Shown: in pieces, positions 38,101-47,223 of the stretch
Position numbering within the stretch: position 1 is the first letter of the stretch
Layout: each line of letters starts with the position of its first letter
Assembly (NCBI RefSeq): GCF_000379765.1
Contig: NZ_KB903437.1
Coordinates: 62,001 to 126,000, forward strand
Length of the DNA stretch: 64,000 nt
Direction of reading: 5' to 3'
Origin: Flexithrix dorotheae DSM 6795
GTDB lineage: Bacteria > Bacteroidota > Bacteroidia > Cytophagales > Flammeovirgaceae
Translations under genes and position numbers: made by a program
The notes under the pieces: model-generated
The model's database searches: none
Seen by the model: the letters and a program-made list of their open reading frames with translations, nothing else
What the model was told of the DNA's origin: nothing

Positions 38101-38489
38101 ATGGAATTTTTCCTTTGAGCTAAACTTGCCTGGATGAGATCAGTATTTCCCTTATTTTGCTCAAGTTGCAATGCATTAAGTAATTTGTCTTTAATCTGAG
38201 GAAAATAATTACCTATTTGAATTGCAGCTTCAGAATCAGTAATCTGTTTATTTTTATTAATTAATTTATATAATGGAATGAAAATCCAAAAATAAAATGA
38301 AGTAAACACAACAAGGATAAAAATATAGAAGAGAATGGCCCTAGGAATAGAACCGAAATTCCCTAAAAACTCCAGGATGTTTACAAAGTAGAAACAAGAA
38401 AGAAAAATTGTAAAAGCAGAAATACTACCTTTTAAGATTAAATTAAGGTAGTATTTCTTTTTATATTGATTGAGATTTTCATTAAGCAT
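35121..38489 (-). CDS. DUF4175-family membrane protein with long coiled coil
   Basis: 1122 residues. Two membrane helices near the start (about 18-35 and 48-72) and a third at about 150-167 are followed by a periplasmic beta-rich part (about 170-490). A very long Glu/Lys/Gln-rich coiled coil comes next (about 510-830), including a MQQMQQSMQMQQ stretch, then a Gly/Lys/Glu low-complexity segment (KQEGKQGEKEGEG) and a second coiled coil. DUF4175 proteins are widespread in Bacteroidota and remain uncharacterised. Codirectional with the RsbW-like and ybeY genes with a gap of 19 bases, so probably one operon. Confidence 0.85.
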   Translation of the reverse strand: MLNENLNQYKKKYYLNLILKGSISAFTIFLSCFYFVNILEFLGNFGSIPRAILFYIFILVVFTSFYFWIFIPLYKLINKNKQITDSEAAIQIGNYFPQIKDKLLNALQLEQNKGNTDLIQASLAQRKNSIQNYEFSKAVDLSNNRKYFKLLAIPIVVILFTLIFEPKFFLESTPRIINYNQKFELKAPFNFNVVNEELSTFKNENFNLQLNIEGSAIPEAVQLITDDGRKLKMIKEEDGSFSLLFKKIQKEVNFHFEASGFKSSDYHLQVFTRPSLRDFSVYLNYPDYIKKKGERIDNTGNLIIPEGTEVEWQFKTLETNKLNLKFQKEEGFLEAGFQTDNSFKFNKTISESETYQVLLENKYSKNKDVIEFYLNVIPDEFPTINMRPLEDTVMFDFLLLGGNIGDDYGITALNLKYKIKDNNLTRTNNDTQYKSISINFNPVVINQSFFYKLDLKDLNINQGNQLEYYVEVWDNDGVNGRKRTKSSLYSFKFPSKKEFKEAISKDSESTENQIENALEQSKDLKKDLKDLQNKLKGKKKLEWQDKKNIEKLVEKNEQIKKEVQKLQELNQQLNQKNEKFNPRNEELAQKAEQLQKLMDELLDEETKKLYDQLNELLEQNYINQDLQDLLKDIEVKEESLEKELERALELFKKLKFDSKAEEIIKELEELAKEQEKLAEETEDSKKSDLDEIQKEQEELNEKFDDVKKELDELNEINESLENQKNLENFEKQEQSIEQEQKNIQENLEQNKKKKASDSQQKNSEKMQKMAQQMQQMQQSMQMQQLNENYDDLRKILENLITLSFNQEDLMLEFQKIKRIDPKFIKLGQEQLKIKDDAKIIEDSLVALSKRVFQIESFVTREVTEMNRYMNESLDAIKKRTPEIAASKQQFTMTSINNLALLLNDILKQMQQQMSQSMSGQQMSEKQGGSPKLSDLQKQLNQRIENLKKSGKSGKQLSEELAKLAAEQEMIRNAMKQGMGKGQPGKEGGKQEGKQGEKEGEGTEGSDGKEGGKDGDGGYKELLEKMEKTEEDLVNKKVTNELLERQAEILTRLLESEKAEKERELDNKREAKTAEQKDKNPPSDFSDYLKMKEMQIELLKTIPTSLNQYYKKQVNEYFKKIKN

Positions 38490-38567
38490 AGTCTAAAAAA
38501 TATTTTCCCACTAACCTGTAACAACTAAAATACTATTTTAAGTTTAGATTAGGAATAATAATTTATC

Positions 38568-40346
38568 TCAATTGATATTATTTGCTGCCAGGTCTTTTTC
38601 TGTATTCTTTGGAGTTAAATAAACATCTGTAAAATCTCTAAACTGCATGGGGTTATTTGGGAAGTTTTTAACGTAAGATTGCACAAGTCTGTAACCTTCA
38701 TCATACCAAAGAATTAAAACAGGAGCATCCCTTAACATAATTTCCTCTGCTTTCCTGAAATTTGCCAGTGCCTCCTCTTCAGAAAGTGAATTAATGGCCT
38801 TTTCATAATAAGTATCAAACTGCTCATTTTTATATCTGATAAAATTAGGATAAGAGTTGGCATTGGGTTCAGTAGGAAGGTTTGCCCCATAAAACATCCA
38901 AAGAAAGTTTTCCGGACTTGGGTAATCAGCCACCCAGGCTAATCTTAGAAAATCGAAATTACCTGACATACTTTTTTCAGTGATTTGTGCCAGAGGAGCA
39001 ATATTAATTTCAATATCAATATTTAAGTGATCTTTTAATTGCTTTTGCAATTCAACAGCAACGTTAGTGTATCTTTCACCTTCTGTATTTAGATCAAGTG
39101 TCAGTATTGGAAAGTTTTTTCCATTAGGATATCCAGCCTTTTTTAAATAATATTTGGCTGAATCTAAATTTAGATCGTAACCATTGAACTTAGAAATATC
39201 ATAATTATTAAAAGAAGGTGGTGTAAATCCAAATTCCCCTATTCCATAGCCTTCTCCATTTAATATATAATCTAGAATTTTTTCCCTATCTACCGCAAAA
39301 TTGAAAGCTTTTCGGATATTTAAATTGCCAAAAACTTCACTTTGATTATTAAAGGCCAGGAATTGCGTAGAAATTTCAGGTTCTCTTTGTAGCTCGTATT
39401 GACTGAATCCTGTATTATCATCTGAAATGGTTTCATCCAAAATCTCGATAATGTGGTCAGTGGGAAGTCTGTACATCATATCAAGATTTCCTTTTTTGAA
39501 TTCTAACAACTCCATTTTTTTATCCTTAATAAATTGGATACTAATAGCCTCCATATATGGAAGTTGATTTCCTGAATCATCTTTTTTATAATAATTCTTA
39601 TTCTTTTTCAAAAGAATGGAAATATCCTCATCAATTAAATCTATTTGGAATGGACCTGTACCTACACATTTTGTCCTCATTTCAATGCCATATTTTTCAT
39701 AAGCCTCTTTAGGATAAATAAATGCACCTGGTCTAGCAAGATTATAAAGAAAAATAGAATTAGGCTTTATTAGTTCAATTTTAAAGCTGTATTTGTCAAT
39801 TATTTTAATACCTTCAATATCAAAGTTTGGAGTTGCTCCTCCTTTAGTAGCAGCATAGTATTCACTTGCTCCTTTTACAATTCCATCAAATAAATTGAAA
39901 CTTTGATTCTTTCTATCCTCAGTACAAAGTTTTGTAAAACAATACCTTATATCTTCTGAAGTCAATTCTCGTCCTTTATTATTTTCAAAGCATTCATCAT
40001 CATGAAAAAATATCCCTTTTCTTAACTTAAATGTATACTCAGTTTTTTCGGGATTTACTTCGTAAGAGTCAATCAGACAGGTTTTTACATCCGTAATATC
40101 TTCTGGATTGAATTTAAAAAGTCCCTCATAAATTTGGGATGCCACACGGTAGGAATAAACATCGATAATACTTAGGGGAAATAGATTTTTTATATACTCA
40201 GACTCATTTAATCTAAATACACCACCATAATATTTATCACCTTTTGTTTTTGTTAGATTATAAATATTATTCTCAGGTGCATTATTAGTTTGACAAGAAT
40301 ATATCCCTATTGAAAGTATTGACAAAATAAATAGAATTTGTTTCAT
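38568..40346 (-). CDS. peptide/nickel-type ABC transporter substrate-binding lipoprotein
   Basis: 592 residues from ATG at 40346; a TTG start four codons earlier is less likely. Signal peptide with lipobox GIYSC (Cys at about 18). SBP_bac_5 features: YRVASQIYEGLFKFNPED, YEVNPEKTEYTFKLRKGIFFHD, NLNIRKAFNFAVDREKIL and a C-terminal WVADYPSPENFLWMFYG block. Binds oligopeptides or similar ligands outside the inner membrane and hands them to an OppBC-type permease. No permease or ATPase adjoins it; the only OppB-like gene is 14 kb away. Confidence 0.88.
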   Translation of the reverse strand: MKQILFILSILSIGIYSCQTNNAPENNIYNLTKTKGDKYYGGVFRLNESEYIKNLFPLSIIDVYSYRVASQIYEGLFKFNPEDITDVKTCLIDSYEVNPEKTEYTFKLRKGIFFHDDECFENNKGRELTSEDIRYCFTKLCTEDRKNQSFNLFDGIVKGASEYYAATKGGATPNFDIEGIKIIDKYSFKIELIKPNSIFLYNLARPGAFIYPKEAYEKYGIEMRTKCVGTGPFQIDLIDEDISILLKKNKNYYKKDDSGNQLPYMEAISIQFIKDKKMELLEFKKGNLDMMYRLPTDHIIEILDETISDDNTGFSQYELQREPEISTQFLAFNNQSEVFGNLNIRKAFNFAVDREKILDYILNGEGYGIGEFGFTPPSFNNYDISKFNGYDLNLDSAKYYLKKAGYPNGKNFPILTLDLNTEGERYTNVAVELQKQLKDHLNIDIEINIAPLAQITEKSMSGNFDFLRLAWVADYPSPENFLWMFYGANLPTEPNANSYPNFIRYKNEQFDTYYEKAINSLSEEEALANFRKAEEIMLRDAPVLILWYDEGYRLVQSYVKNFPNNPMQFRDFTDVYLTPKNTEKDLAANNIN

Positions 40347-40483
40347 TACTTTTTCCAAATAGTTAATGTTTTACAGTATTATTAAAAGAATGCCTGTTTC
40401 AGGTCATTATTAATAACTAACATCTGGTGGTAATATTTGGAAATGAACTTATAAAATCTATTAAGGAGGAATATTTTTGAAAT

Positions 40484-40532
40484 TAAAAAAATGAAATCTC
40501 CCTTTTTTAGATTTTAAAATCAAGGGAGATTT
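40484..40532 (-). terminator. terminator after the exodeoxyribonuclease III gene
   Basis: AAATCTCCCTT (40494-40504) pairs with AAGGGAGATTT (40522-40532), and on the minus strand a T-run follows. It lies 76 bases past the xth stop. Confidence 0.75.
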
Positions 40533-40607
40533 AGATAATATTGATAAATCAGGTTTTTCTTTCAAGAAAGAAATATTTAAAATATCTGTTCAAGGTGTTG
40601 GGTTGTT

Positions 40608-41372
40608 CTAAAATTCGATTTCCAAACTTAGAGGGCAGTGATCTGAGTGAATGACTTCAGCTAAAATTTTGCTATCTTTTAAATTTGTTACTACCGGTTC
40701 ACTTACCATAAAGTAATCAATTCTCCAGCCCAGATTTCTTTTTCTTGCTCTAGCTCTATAACTCCACCAGGTATAATTATGAGGAGATTCATCAAAATGT
40801 CTGAATGCATCCACAAAACCGGAATTAATAAATTTGCTAACCCAAGCCCTTTCTTCTGGAAGAAAACCTGAAGATTTTTTATTACTCACAGGGTTGTGTA
40901 TATCAATTTCCTTATGACAAATATTGAAATCTCCACAAATTATGAGTTTATGCCTCTCCTTCTTTAAGTTCTCAATAAAGCTAAAAAAATCATCAAGCCA
41001 TTCATATTTAAAGTTTTGTCTTACATCCCCAGTTGTCCCGGATGGCATATATGTATTAATTAGGGTAATATCACCAAAGTCCAACCTTAGCAATCTTCCC
41101 TCGATATCATATTTTTCCATATCCATACCATAAACCACATTTGTAGGCTCAACCTTAGTTAAGATAGCTACTCCGCTGTAACCCTTTTTCTCTGCTGGGA
41201 ACCAATAGATGTGGTAACCGAGATCCTCAAAAATTGATTTATCAATTTGGTCCAGGTGAGCTTTCATTTCCTGAAAACAAATAACATCAGGAGCTTCTTC
41301 TTCCATCCATTCTAAAAGCCCTTTTTTAAGGGCGGCTCTAATCCCATTTATATTATAGCTGATTATTTTCAT
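40608..41372 (-). CDS. xth: exodeoxyribonuclease III
   Basis: 254 residues, the usual length. Endonuclease/exonuclease/phosphatase fold: ISYNINGIRAALKKG at the start, CFQEMKAH with the metal-binding glutamate, INTYMPSGT, ICGDFNICHKEIDIHNP and a closing WRIDYFMVSEP and SDHCPLSLEIEF with the catalytic Asp-His. It cuts DNA at abasic sites and degrades 3' ends in base-excision repair. The start codon overlaps the stop of the preceding gene by four bases, so the two are translationally coupled. Confidence 0.93.
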   Translation of the reverse strand: MKIISYNINGIRAALKKGLLEWMEEEAPDVICFQEMKAHLDQIDKSIFEDLGYHIYWFPAEKKGYSGVAILTKVEPTNVVYGMDMEKYDIEGRLLRLDFGDITLINTYMPSGTTGDVRQNFKYEWLDDFFSFIENLKKERHKLIICGDFNICHKEIDIHNPVSNKKSSGFLPEERAWVSKFINSGFVDAFRHFDESPHNYTWWSYRARARKRNLGWRIDYFMVSEPVVTNLKDSKILAEVIHSDHCPLSLEIEF

Positions 41373-41728
41373 AGTTTTATTTCCGTTTTGAAATATTCAA
41401 TTATATGCATTTTAAGTAGCTTTTCCTGGGATAGTAAATCGAAAAAAGGTAATTTTTTTTGGAGAACCCAATGTGGCCAGCCATCTTTATCCACACCATC
41501 TAATGTATAGTATCCACTTAAACTGAGGACCTTACAAATGGCAATATGAATTAAATTTTGTTTTTCCTCTTTTGAAAAGTTATCTGGGCCTTTACCTAAT
41601 TCCTGTACTCCAATTAAAAACAAAACTGAATTTAAATCCGGATTGGTGGATTTTCCAAAGGCAAGTTTTATTTTCCTGACTAAAATTTCCCACTCTGTTT
41701 CCAGATCTGGTATTTGCTTCAAGATCAT
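41369..41728 (-). CDS. conserved hypothetical protein coupled to exodeoxyribonuclease III
   Basis: 119 residues, no signal peptide, no membrane segment. The sequence is helical with NSVLFLIGVQELGKGP and DKDGWPHWVLQKKLPFFDLL as distinctive blocks. No family is recognised with certainty; I believe similar short proteins occur in other Cytophagales. The four-base ATGA overlap with xth suggests a shared transcript, though this does not prove a repair role. The start at 41728 is an ATG. Confidence 0.65.
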   Translation of the reverse strand: MILKQIPDLETEWEILVRKIKLAFGKSTNPDLNSVLFLIGVQELGKGPDNFSKEEKQNLIHIAICKVLSLSGYYTLDGVDKDGWPHWVLQKKLPFFDLLSQEKLLKMHIIEYFKTEIKL

Positions 41729-41859
41729 AATAATAAATATTTATTTAAAGGATTTATAGAAGAAAGAAATAAGTAGCTGAATTAAATTCCAAATAAAATC
41801 CTGAATTTCGATAATGATATTTAAATCCGTAGGTTAACAGATAAACAAATATATTCAAA

Positions 41860-42537
41860 ATGTTTTCTGATTTCTTAAATCTCATATTTCCTTCTTACTG
41901 CCTGGCTTGTCATAAGGCCCTTGTTAAAAATGAAGATTTTATTTGTACTTACTGCAGGTTTGAACTACCGAAAACTGAATATCATCTAATTAATGACAAT
42001 CAACTATCGAAAAAATTTTATGGTAAGGTAAACATAGAAAATAGTTGGGCCTATCTTAAATATGCCAAGGAAGGAAAAGTCCAGAAAATAATACATGAAT
42101 TGAAATATCAGGGAAAAAGTGAAATAGGTGAAATTTTAGGAAAGTGGTATGGATTTGAAATAAAATCAAGTAAAAGGAAATATGATTTTGATTTGATCAT
42201 TCCCATTCCCTTGCATGTAAAAAAATTAAAGAAGCGAGGATATAATCAAACCGATGGTTTTGCAAAAGGCTTATCAGAATCACTGATTGTACCATGGGAT
42301 AGGAGTTCATTTATTAGAAATATACCAAACAGAACTCAAACCAAAAAAGATAAATATGAAAGATGGCTAAACGTTAAGGATATTTTCCTGGTAAAAAATC
42401 CCTCAAAGATAAAGAATAAGCACATTTTATTAGTGGATGACGTGATTACTACGGGTTCAACTATTGAAGCAGGTGCATATAAACTTTTGGAAGCAGGATG
42501 TAGAAAAGTGAGTGTAGCTGCGATTGCTACAGCTTAA
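41860..42537 (+). CDS. ComF-family phosphoribosyltransferase-like protein
   Basis: 225 residues. N-terminal zinc-finger cysteines (CLACHKAL and CTYCRFELP), a middle segment YQGKSEIGEILGKWYG, then DLIIPIPLHVKKLKKRGYNQ and the PRPP-binding loop HILLVDDVITTGSTIEAGA (about 187-205). ComF proteins share the type I phosphoribosyltransferase fold and are needed for DNA uptake in naturally competent bacteria; GntX is the enterobacterial name. The exact activity is not known. Divergent from the hypothetical gene at 41369. Confidence 0.9.
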   Translation: MFSDFLNLIFPSYCLACHKALVKNEDFICTYCRFELPKTEYHLINDNQLSKKFYGKVNIENSWAYLKYAKEGKVQKIIHELKYQGKSEIGEILGKWYGFEIKSSKRKYDFDLIIPIPLHVKKLKKRGYNQTDGFAKGLSESLIVPWDRSSFIRNIPNRTQTKKDKYERWLNVKDIFLVKNPSKIKNKHILLVDDVITTGSTIEAGAYKLLEAGCRKVSVAAIATA

Positions 42538-42663
42538 ATTTAAAGATTAAGGTTTGATAACATTCTGAAATTGAAATGATTTTGTCCGGATATCGTTAGG
42601 GAATTAAGCCAACAAATAGCAATTAAGCTTAAATATCCAATCAACCAGAAAAAATAAATTGCT

Positions 42664-43191
42664 ATGAATAAAATAAAGAAAGTTATCACATTATTTGTTC
42701 TGATAGGATGTAGTCATTTTATGTATGGACAAACAGCTAGTACTGAAACAACAAATGACCCTTTGTCAAAACCAGAAATTTGGTCAAAACTGGAAGAGAA
42801 CCCATATTCTGATGACCTTTGGTCAAAGTATTTTGGGATGGATTTATTCACCCTTTCAAAGGAAGACTACATTAATTATAATACCTGGAAAGCAAAGCTT
42901 GTAGCGGTGAAAAATGCTAAAAATGAAGAGAGAGAACTGGAATTGATGAAGAAAAGAGAAGAGTATATTGCTAAAAGGTACAATAGAAAACTAAATGAAT
43001 CCGATTTTGAGGAATTATCTCAAAATGTACATAAGAATTTTGATATAATTGAGCAGTATTTTTCAGAGCAATATGAATTGTATGGTGAAAAATACAAAAC
43101 TTATGAGGAAACACACCCAGATAAAAAATACAATAAAATGAAGTGGGTGGAAGAAAATGAGGAAGCCTTAATAAATTTCCAATTGAATTAA
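42664..43191 (+). CDS. secreted hypothetical protein
   Basis: 175 residues. The signal peptide (about 1-22, ending HFMYG) is followed by a charged, mostly helical chain with many Glu and Lys residues (KNAKNEERELELMKKREEY), suggesting a coiled-coil periplasmic protein. No domain is recognised. It has its own spacer and a terminator downstream, so it is a single-gene unit. Confidence 0.6.
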   Translation: MNKIKKVITLFVLIGCSHFMYGQTASTETTNDPLSKPEIWSKLEENPYSDDLWSKYFGMDLFTLSKEDYINYNTWKAKLVAVKNAKNEERELELMKKREEYIAKRYNRKLNESDFEELSQNVHKNFDIIEQYFSEQYELYGEKYKTYEETHPDKKYNKMKWVEENEEALINFQLN

Positions 43192-43212
43192 TTTAATAAA
43201 AAGCTTTCGCTT

Positions 43213-43248
43213 TTAAAGGAGTTTCTGGTTACAGGGACTCCTTTTTTG
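43213..43248 (+). terminator. Rho-independent terminator
   Basis: AAAGGAGT (43215-43222) pairs with ACTCCTTT (43237-43244), followed by a T-run, 23 bases past the stop of the secreted hypothetical gene. Confidence 0.8.
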
Positions 43249-43370
43249 TTTGAATCTGTTCAATTCGAAAATTACCTATCTCCGATAATTAAATTTTTTT
43301 GTAATAATTAAAAAGCTTTGAATACAAACAGGATTGTGTTATCCAAATTATTCACTCCAAAAAGTGTTCA

Positions 43371-44849
43371 ATGATAAGCCAATTTATTTTTCATAAATGG
43401 AAGGAAACTAAAAGGTCAACCTTTTGGCAGAAAAACCTGACTATTAATATTATCCTGGGATTTTTTATTTTTTACTTCCTGCTCAATTTCCTTGTTCTAG
43501 GTATTTTTATAGATAAGGTGCTGGAGAAAATGTTCCCGGATCAAAATCCGGTTGATGTGTTCAACGGGTTTATTCTCTATTATGCAATGGTGGATCTTTT
43601 CATGCGATTTCAATTGCAGGAGTTACCGGTGATGACCATTCAACCTTATCTGCATTTGCCCATCAAAAGATCAAAAATAATTAATTATCTGTTGGGAAAA
43701 TCTATTTTCAATCTGCTCAATTTTTTCCCCTGGCTCATTTTTGTGCCTTTTTGCATAAAAGTTTTAATTCCCCAATATGGTGAATTTTACGCTTTAGTCT
43801 GGCTTTTTACTTTGATTTTTCTGGGATTTGCCAATAATTATCTGATCATTTATATAAAGCGGCAAATGACTAAAAAACTGAGCTATGTAGTTTTTCTGAT
43901 TTTGGGAATTGCCACAGTCACTTTGCTGGATTATTTTGAAATCATTTCTCTTTCTGAGGTTTCAACAATTATGTTCAATTATGCTTTAACCAGCCCAATT
44001 CCTCTATTGATAGTATTGGCATTATTGAGTTTATTTTATTATCTGAATTATCAGTTTATACTCGATCATACCTATCTGGATGAAATAGGAACAAAGAAAA
44101 ATAAGGAGGTTGGTAATATAGCAGGGCAGCAATATTTTGACAGATTTGGGGAAATTGGGCAATTTATTCTGTTGGATATTAAACTGATTCTCAGAAATAA
44201 AAGACCAAGAACTATTGCCTGGATGACTGTATTTTTCTTGTTTTATGGACTGATATTTTATCCACAGGATATCTATATCGAAGGATATTACATGTTGCTT
44301 TTTGTAGGAACTTTCATTACCGGAATGTTTATTTTCAATTATGGTCAGTTCATATTGGGTTGGGAAAGCAATTATTTTGATGGTATCCTGACTAACAACA
44401 TTGATCCTAATAAATATTTTCAGGCGAAGTTCTGGTTGTTGATTCCCGTGTCTTGTCTGTCCTTTATTTTTAGTTTGCCCTATGTGTTTTTTGGATGGAA
44501 AGTAATTGCCATTAATCTGGCGATGTTTTTATTCAATATTGGGATAAATGTATTTGTAGTATTATACTTTTCCACTTACAACAATAAAGCAATAGAACTT
44601 TCCAAAGGCGGAGCGATGAACTGGCAAGGTGTGGGAATTACCCAGTTTATTTTAATCATTCCCTGCCTGATTTTACCCATGATTTTATTTCTGCCATTTG
44701 ATTTGATGGATATTCCTTACTACGGTTTGGCTGTAATAGGCATTATTGGTTTAATAAGTAGCTTTTTTTACAAATTCTGGATAGGTATCATAGCCAAAAG
44801 GTTTGTGGCTGAAAAATATAAAATAGCCTCTGGTTTTCGCCAGAAATAA
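43371..44849 (+). CDS. DUF5687 ABC-transporter permease
   Basis: 492 residues with about 12 hydrophobic helices and an N-terminal ISQFIFHKWKETKRSTFW, which is typical of DUF5687, a Bacteroidota family of ABC-2-like export permeases. The ATPase gene 43 bases downstream completes a two-gene exporter. Substrate unknown; no accessory membrane-fusion protein is nearby. Start ATG 43371. Confidence 0.82.
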   Translation: MISQFIFHKWKETKRSTFWQKNLTINIILGFFIFYFLLNFLVLGIFIDKVLEKMFPDQNPVDVFNGFILYYAMVDLFMRFQLQELPVMTIQPYLHLPIKRSKIINYLLGKSIFNLLNFFPWLIFVPFCIKVLIPQYGEFYALVWLFTLIFLGFANNYLIIYIKRQMTKKLSYVVFLILGIATVTLLDYFEIISLSEVSTIMFNYALTSPIPLLIVLALLSLFYYLNYQFILDHTYLDEIGTKKNKEVGNIAGQQYFDRFGEIGQFILLDIKLILRNKRPRTIAWMTVFFLFYGLIFYPQDIYIEGYYMLLFVGTFITGMFIFNYGQFILGWESNYFDGILTNNIDPNKYFQAKFWLLIPVSCLSFIFSLPYVFFGWKVIAINLAMFLFNIGINVFVVLYFSTYNNKAIELSKGGAMNWQGVGITQFILIIPCLILPMILFLPFDLMDIPYYGLAVIGIIGLISSFFYKFWIGIIAKRFVAEKYKIASGFRQK

Positions 44850-44892
44850 ATTTCCAAGATAAAATAATCTCAATTCAATAAAACTGATCAAC

Positions 44893-45588
44893 ATGATTTC
44901 GGTAAAAGATTTATCAAAAAAATATAATGGCATTTTGGCTGTAAATATACCTTCATTGGAAATTCAGCAAGGAGAAAGTTTTGGACTTGTAGGAAATAAT
45001 GGGGCTGGAAAAACCACCTTTTTCCGAATGATTCTGGACCTGATCAGACCTTCTTCGGGGGAAATTTTAATTAAAGAGGAAGTAGTGAAAGGCAATAACA
45101 ACTGGAAAAAGTTTACCGGTTCCTATTTGGATGAAGGTTTTCTGATTGATTTTTTGTCACCAGACGAATATTTTGAATTTATAGGAAATCTCCATAAGCT
45201 CAATAAAGCAGAAGTAGAAGAACGCCTCAGTAAATTCGAAGATTTATTCAATGGGGAAATCAGAGGATCGAATAAGTTTATCCGGGATTTATCGAAAGGA
45301 AACCAGAAAAAAGTGGGCATAGCGGCAGCCATGTTAATTCAACCGGAAATTTTAATTCTGGATGAGCCATTTGCCAATCTGGACCCTACTACCCAAATCA
45401 GGTTGAAAAATCAGATGAAAAGTTTTAAGGAAGAAAATAATTGTACGCTTTTAGTTTCCAGCCACGATCTCAATCATGTTACGGAAGTATGCGAACGCAT
45501 AGTCGTGTTGGAAAAAGGCAATGTAATTCAGGATAAAATAAGAAGCGAAACCACTCTGAAAGAACTAGAGGAGTATTTTGCGGTGTAG
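44893..45588 (+). CDS. ABC transporter ATP-binding protein
   Basis: 231 residues. Walker A LVGNNGAGKTTFF (about 33-45), Q-loop region GSYLDEG, signature LSKGNQKKVGIAAAML (in place of LSGGQ), Walker B ILILDEPFANLDP and the switch histidine in VSSHDLNH. Belongs to the CcmA/NatA-like export group. With the DUF5687 permease upstream it should drive ATP-dependent export through the inner membrane. Confidence 0.93.
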   Translation: MISVKDLSKKYNGILAVNIPSLEIQQGESFGLVGNNGAGKTTFFRMILDLIRPSSGEILIKEEVVKGNNNWKKFTGSYLDEGFLIDFLSPDEYFEFIGNLHKLNKAEVEERLSKFEDLFNGEIRGSNKFIRDLSKGNQKKVGIAAAMLIQPEILILDEPFANLDPTTQIRLKNQMKSFKEENNCTLLVSSHDLNHVTEVCERIVVLEKGNVIQDKIRSETTLKELEEYFAV

Positions 45589-45621
45589 GTTTGAGATAAC
45601 TTAGAAAAATGATTCAAAAGA

Positions 45622-46341
45622 ATGGATTGGAAAGGTCGCTTATCTTTTTGCTCAGTTTGTATAAATGGAGAAAAAGATTTTGAAAAAGGTCATGTCTGTT
45701 CCATTGGAATGAATATGAACTTTAATGAGGAATGCCCCGAATTTAATCTTGATCAAAAAAAAAGGGATGAAAAAACCAGGAAGATTAAGGAAAAAATTGA
45801 AGGGGTTTATAATTTAGTTCGCTTTGCTGACACACTAGAAGAAAAACCGAAGAGATTATCTTATTTAGTATCAAATGAAGATAGAAACAAAAAACAAAAG
45901 ATAGATTTTTCTGGAGTAAAGTTTGAAGAATCAAAACTAAATAAAACTGGAAATTTTATAGTCGGAGTAATAGTGTTAGGCATTTCATTTTCCATGAGTT
46001 TTCAATGGGTTCAAGAAAGTAATTTTGGTTTTCTCGAAGCTATTCCATTTGTGATTTTCAATTTATTTTTACTTTTTGCTGCTATATTTCTCCTAAAAAA
46101 ATCATTTAACAAGAATGTTATCTTTGAAATGAATAAATATGGGGTTTGTATAAATGGTGAGCAAATTAAATGGAATCGAATAGTATATGTTTATATAGCT
46201 GAATATGAAAATTATACTGAGTTTAAATTTAATTTAAATTTGGGTGAGAAGGTTTCTTTAAGTCTTAATGATTTAGTAATCACCCCAGAACGATTAGGCT
46301 TTCTAATCTATTCCTATCTAAAAGAATTCAAGAAAAATTGA
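45622..46341 (+). CDS. hypothetical membrane protein with N-terminal cysteines
   Basis: 239 residues. Four cysteines in the first 40 residues (SFCSVCINGE, HVCSIG, EECPEF) look like a small metal-binding knuckle. Then comes a charged linker, two membrane helices (about 112-131 and 141-160) and a C-terminal cytoplasmic beta-rich domain with NKYGVCINGEQIKWNRIVYVYI, reminiscent of PH-like membrane-protein domains. No known family is assigned. It follows the ABC ATPase by 34 bases and may belong to the same transcript. Confidence 0.6.
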   Translation: MDWKGRLSFCSVCINGEKDFEKGHVCSIGMNMNFNEECPEFNLDQKKRDEKTRKIKEKIEGVYNLVRFADTLEEKPKRLSYLVSNEDRNKKQKIDFSGVKFEESKLNKTGNFIVGVIVLGISFSMSFQWVQESNFGFLEAIPFVIFNLFLLFAAIFLLKKSFNKNVIFEMNKYGVCINGEQIKWNRIVYVYIAEYENYTEFKFNLNLGEKVSLSLNDLVITPERLGFLIYSYLKEFKKN

Positions 46342-46387
46342 AAACATCTCTAAATCAACTCTTTAAACCCCACCCAGAAAACTACTA

Positions 46388-47200
46388 ATGAGAAAAGGTT
46401 TTATCATTTATATTACTGCTTTTCTGCTAATTTCATGTAGACAGAAAAAAACAGAATTAATTCTAATTGGCACTGTTCACTCTCCAGTGGAAAACTTCAA
46501 TTCTGATAGCTTATACAACATACTTTTGAGCATTAAGCCCGATCTGATTCTTTATGAAGTGGATTCCTCATTTTTTACTCCTGAATTCAAATTCAAAAAG
46601 GAAATGAGTAGTAATGAGTATTTGGCAACCACCAAATACATAGAGAAATTTAAGATTCCAATCCGTCCTTATGATTTTACCGGAAGAAATGAATATCGAA
46701 AAAATATTGGCTCAAGACCGACTGATAGCAAAGCTTTGGGTCTATTGGATAGTTTATATTGGTCAAACAGTTTAAATCAGGAATCAAAAAATACTTATAA
46801 AGAATACCTTGTGGTGGACAGTTGTTTAAATGCTTTGGCCTATTTGGGACCAGTAAATTTCAACCAACTTTCCACTGATAGTTTAGCCCAACTTAGGCAA
46901 TCTTTCCAGTATGATAAACTAATGAAAGTGATGAATACCACCCCGGTTTTCTCAGAAAAATATGCCATTAAACCTGATGGAGATAGTATTAGCTATAATG
47001 ATGGTTTTTCGAAAGCAGCTGAGTTTTGGCATATGAGAAATCAGGCAATGGGAAAACACATTCGGCAATTTATTAGCCTAAATCCCGGAAAAAGAATAGT
47101 AGTATTAAATGGATTTTTCCACAGGTATTATTTAAGATCGGAATTAGTCCCCTATCAGGAAGAACTATCATTTGTAATTAGGGATTTTTACGATTACTAA
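46388..47200 (+). CDS. TraB/TIKI-fold-like lipoprotein (DUF5694-like)
   Basis: 270 residues. Lipoprotein signal with LLISC (Cys at about 17). The mature part starts ELILIGTVHSP, the G-x-x-H start of the TIKI/TraB/ChaN superfamily. It later has LILYEVDSS, RNQAMGKHIRQFI and a closing IVVLNGFFHRYYL with another histidine, as expected for the two-repeat metal site. Some superfamily members are metalloproteases, others erythromycin esterases or haem-binding proteins. The exact activity is not predictable. Probably anchored to a periplasmic membrane face. Confidence 0.6.
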   Translation: MRKGFIIYITAFLLISCRQKKTELILIGTVHSPVENFNSDSLYNILLSIKPDLILYEVDSSFFTPEFKFKKEMSSNEYLATTKYIEKFKIPIRPYDFTGRNEYRKNIGSRPTDSKALGLLDSLYWSNSLNQESKNTYKEYLVVDSCLNALAYLGPVNFNQLSTDSLAQLRQSFQYDKLMKVMNTTPVFSEKYAIKPDGDSISYNDGFSKAAEFWHMRNQAMGKHIRQFISLNPGKRIVVLNGFFHRYYLRSELVPYQEELSFVIRDFYDY

Positions 47201-47223
47201 AACTTTCCACTAAAACCCATCCA

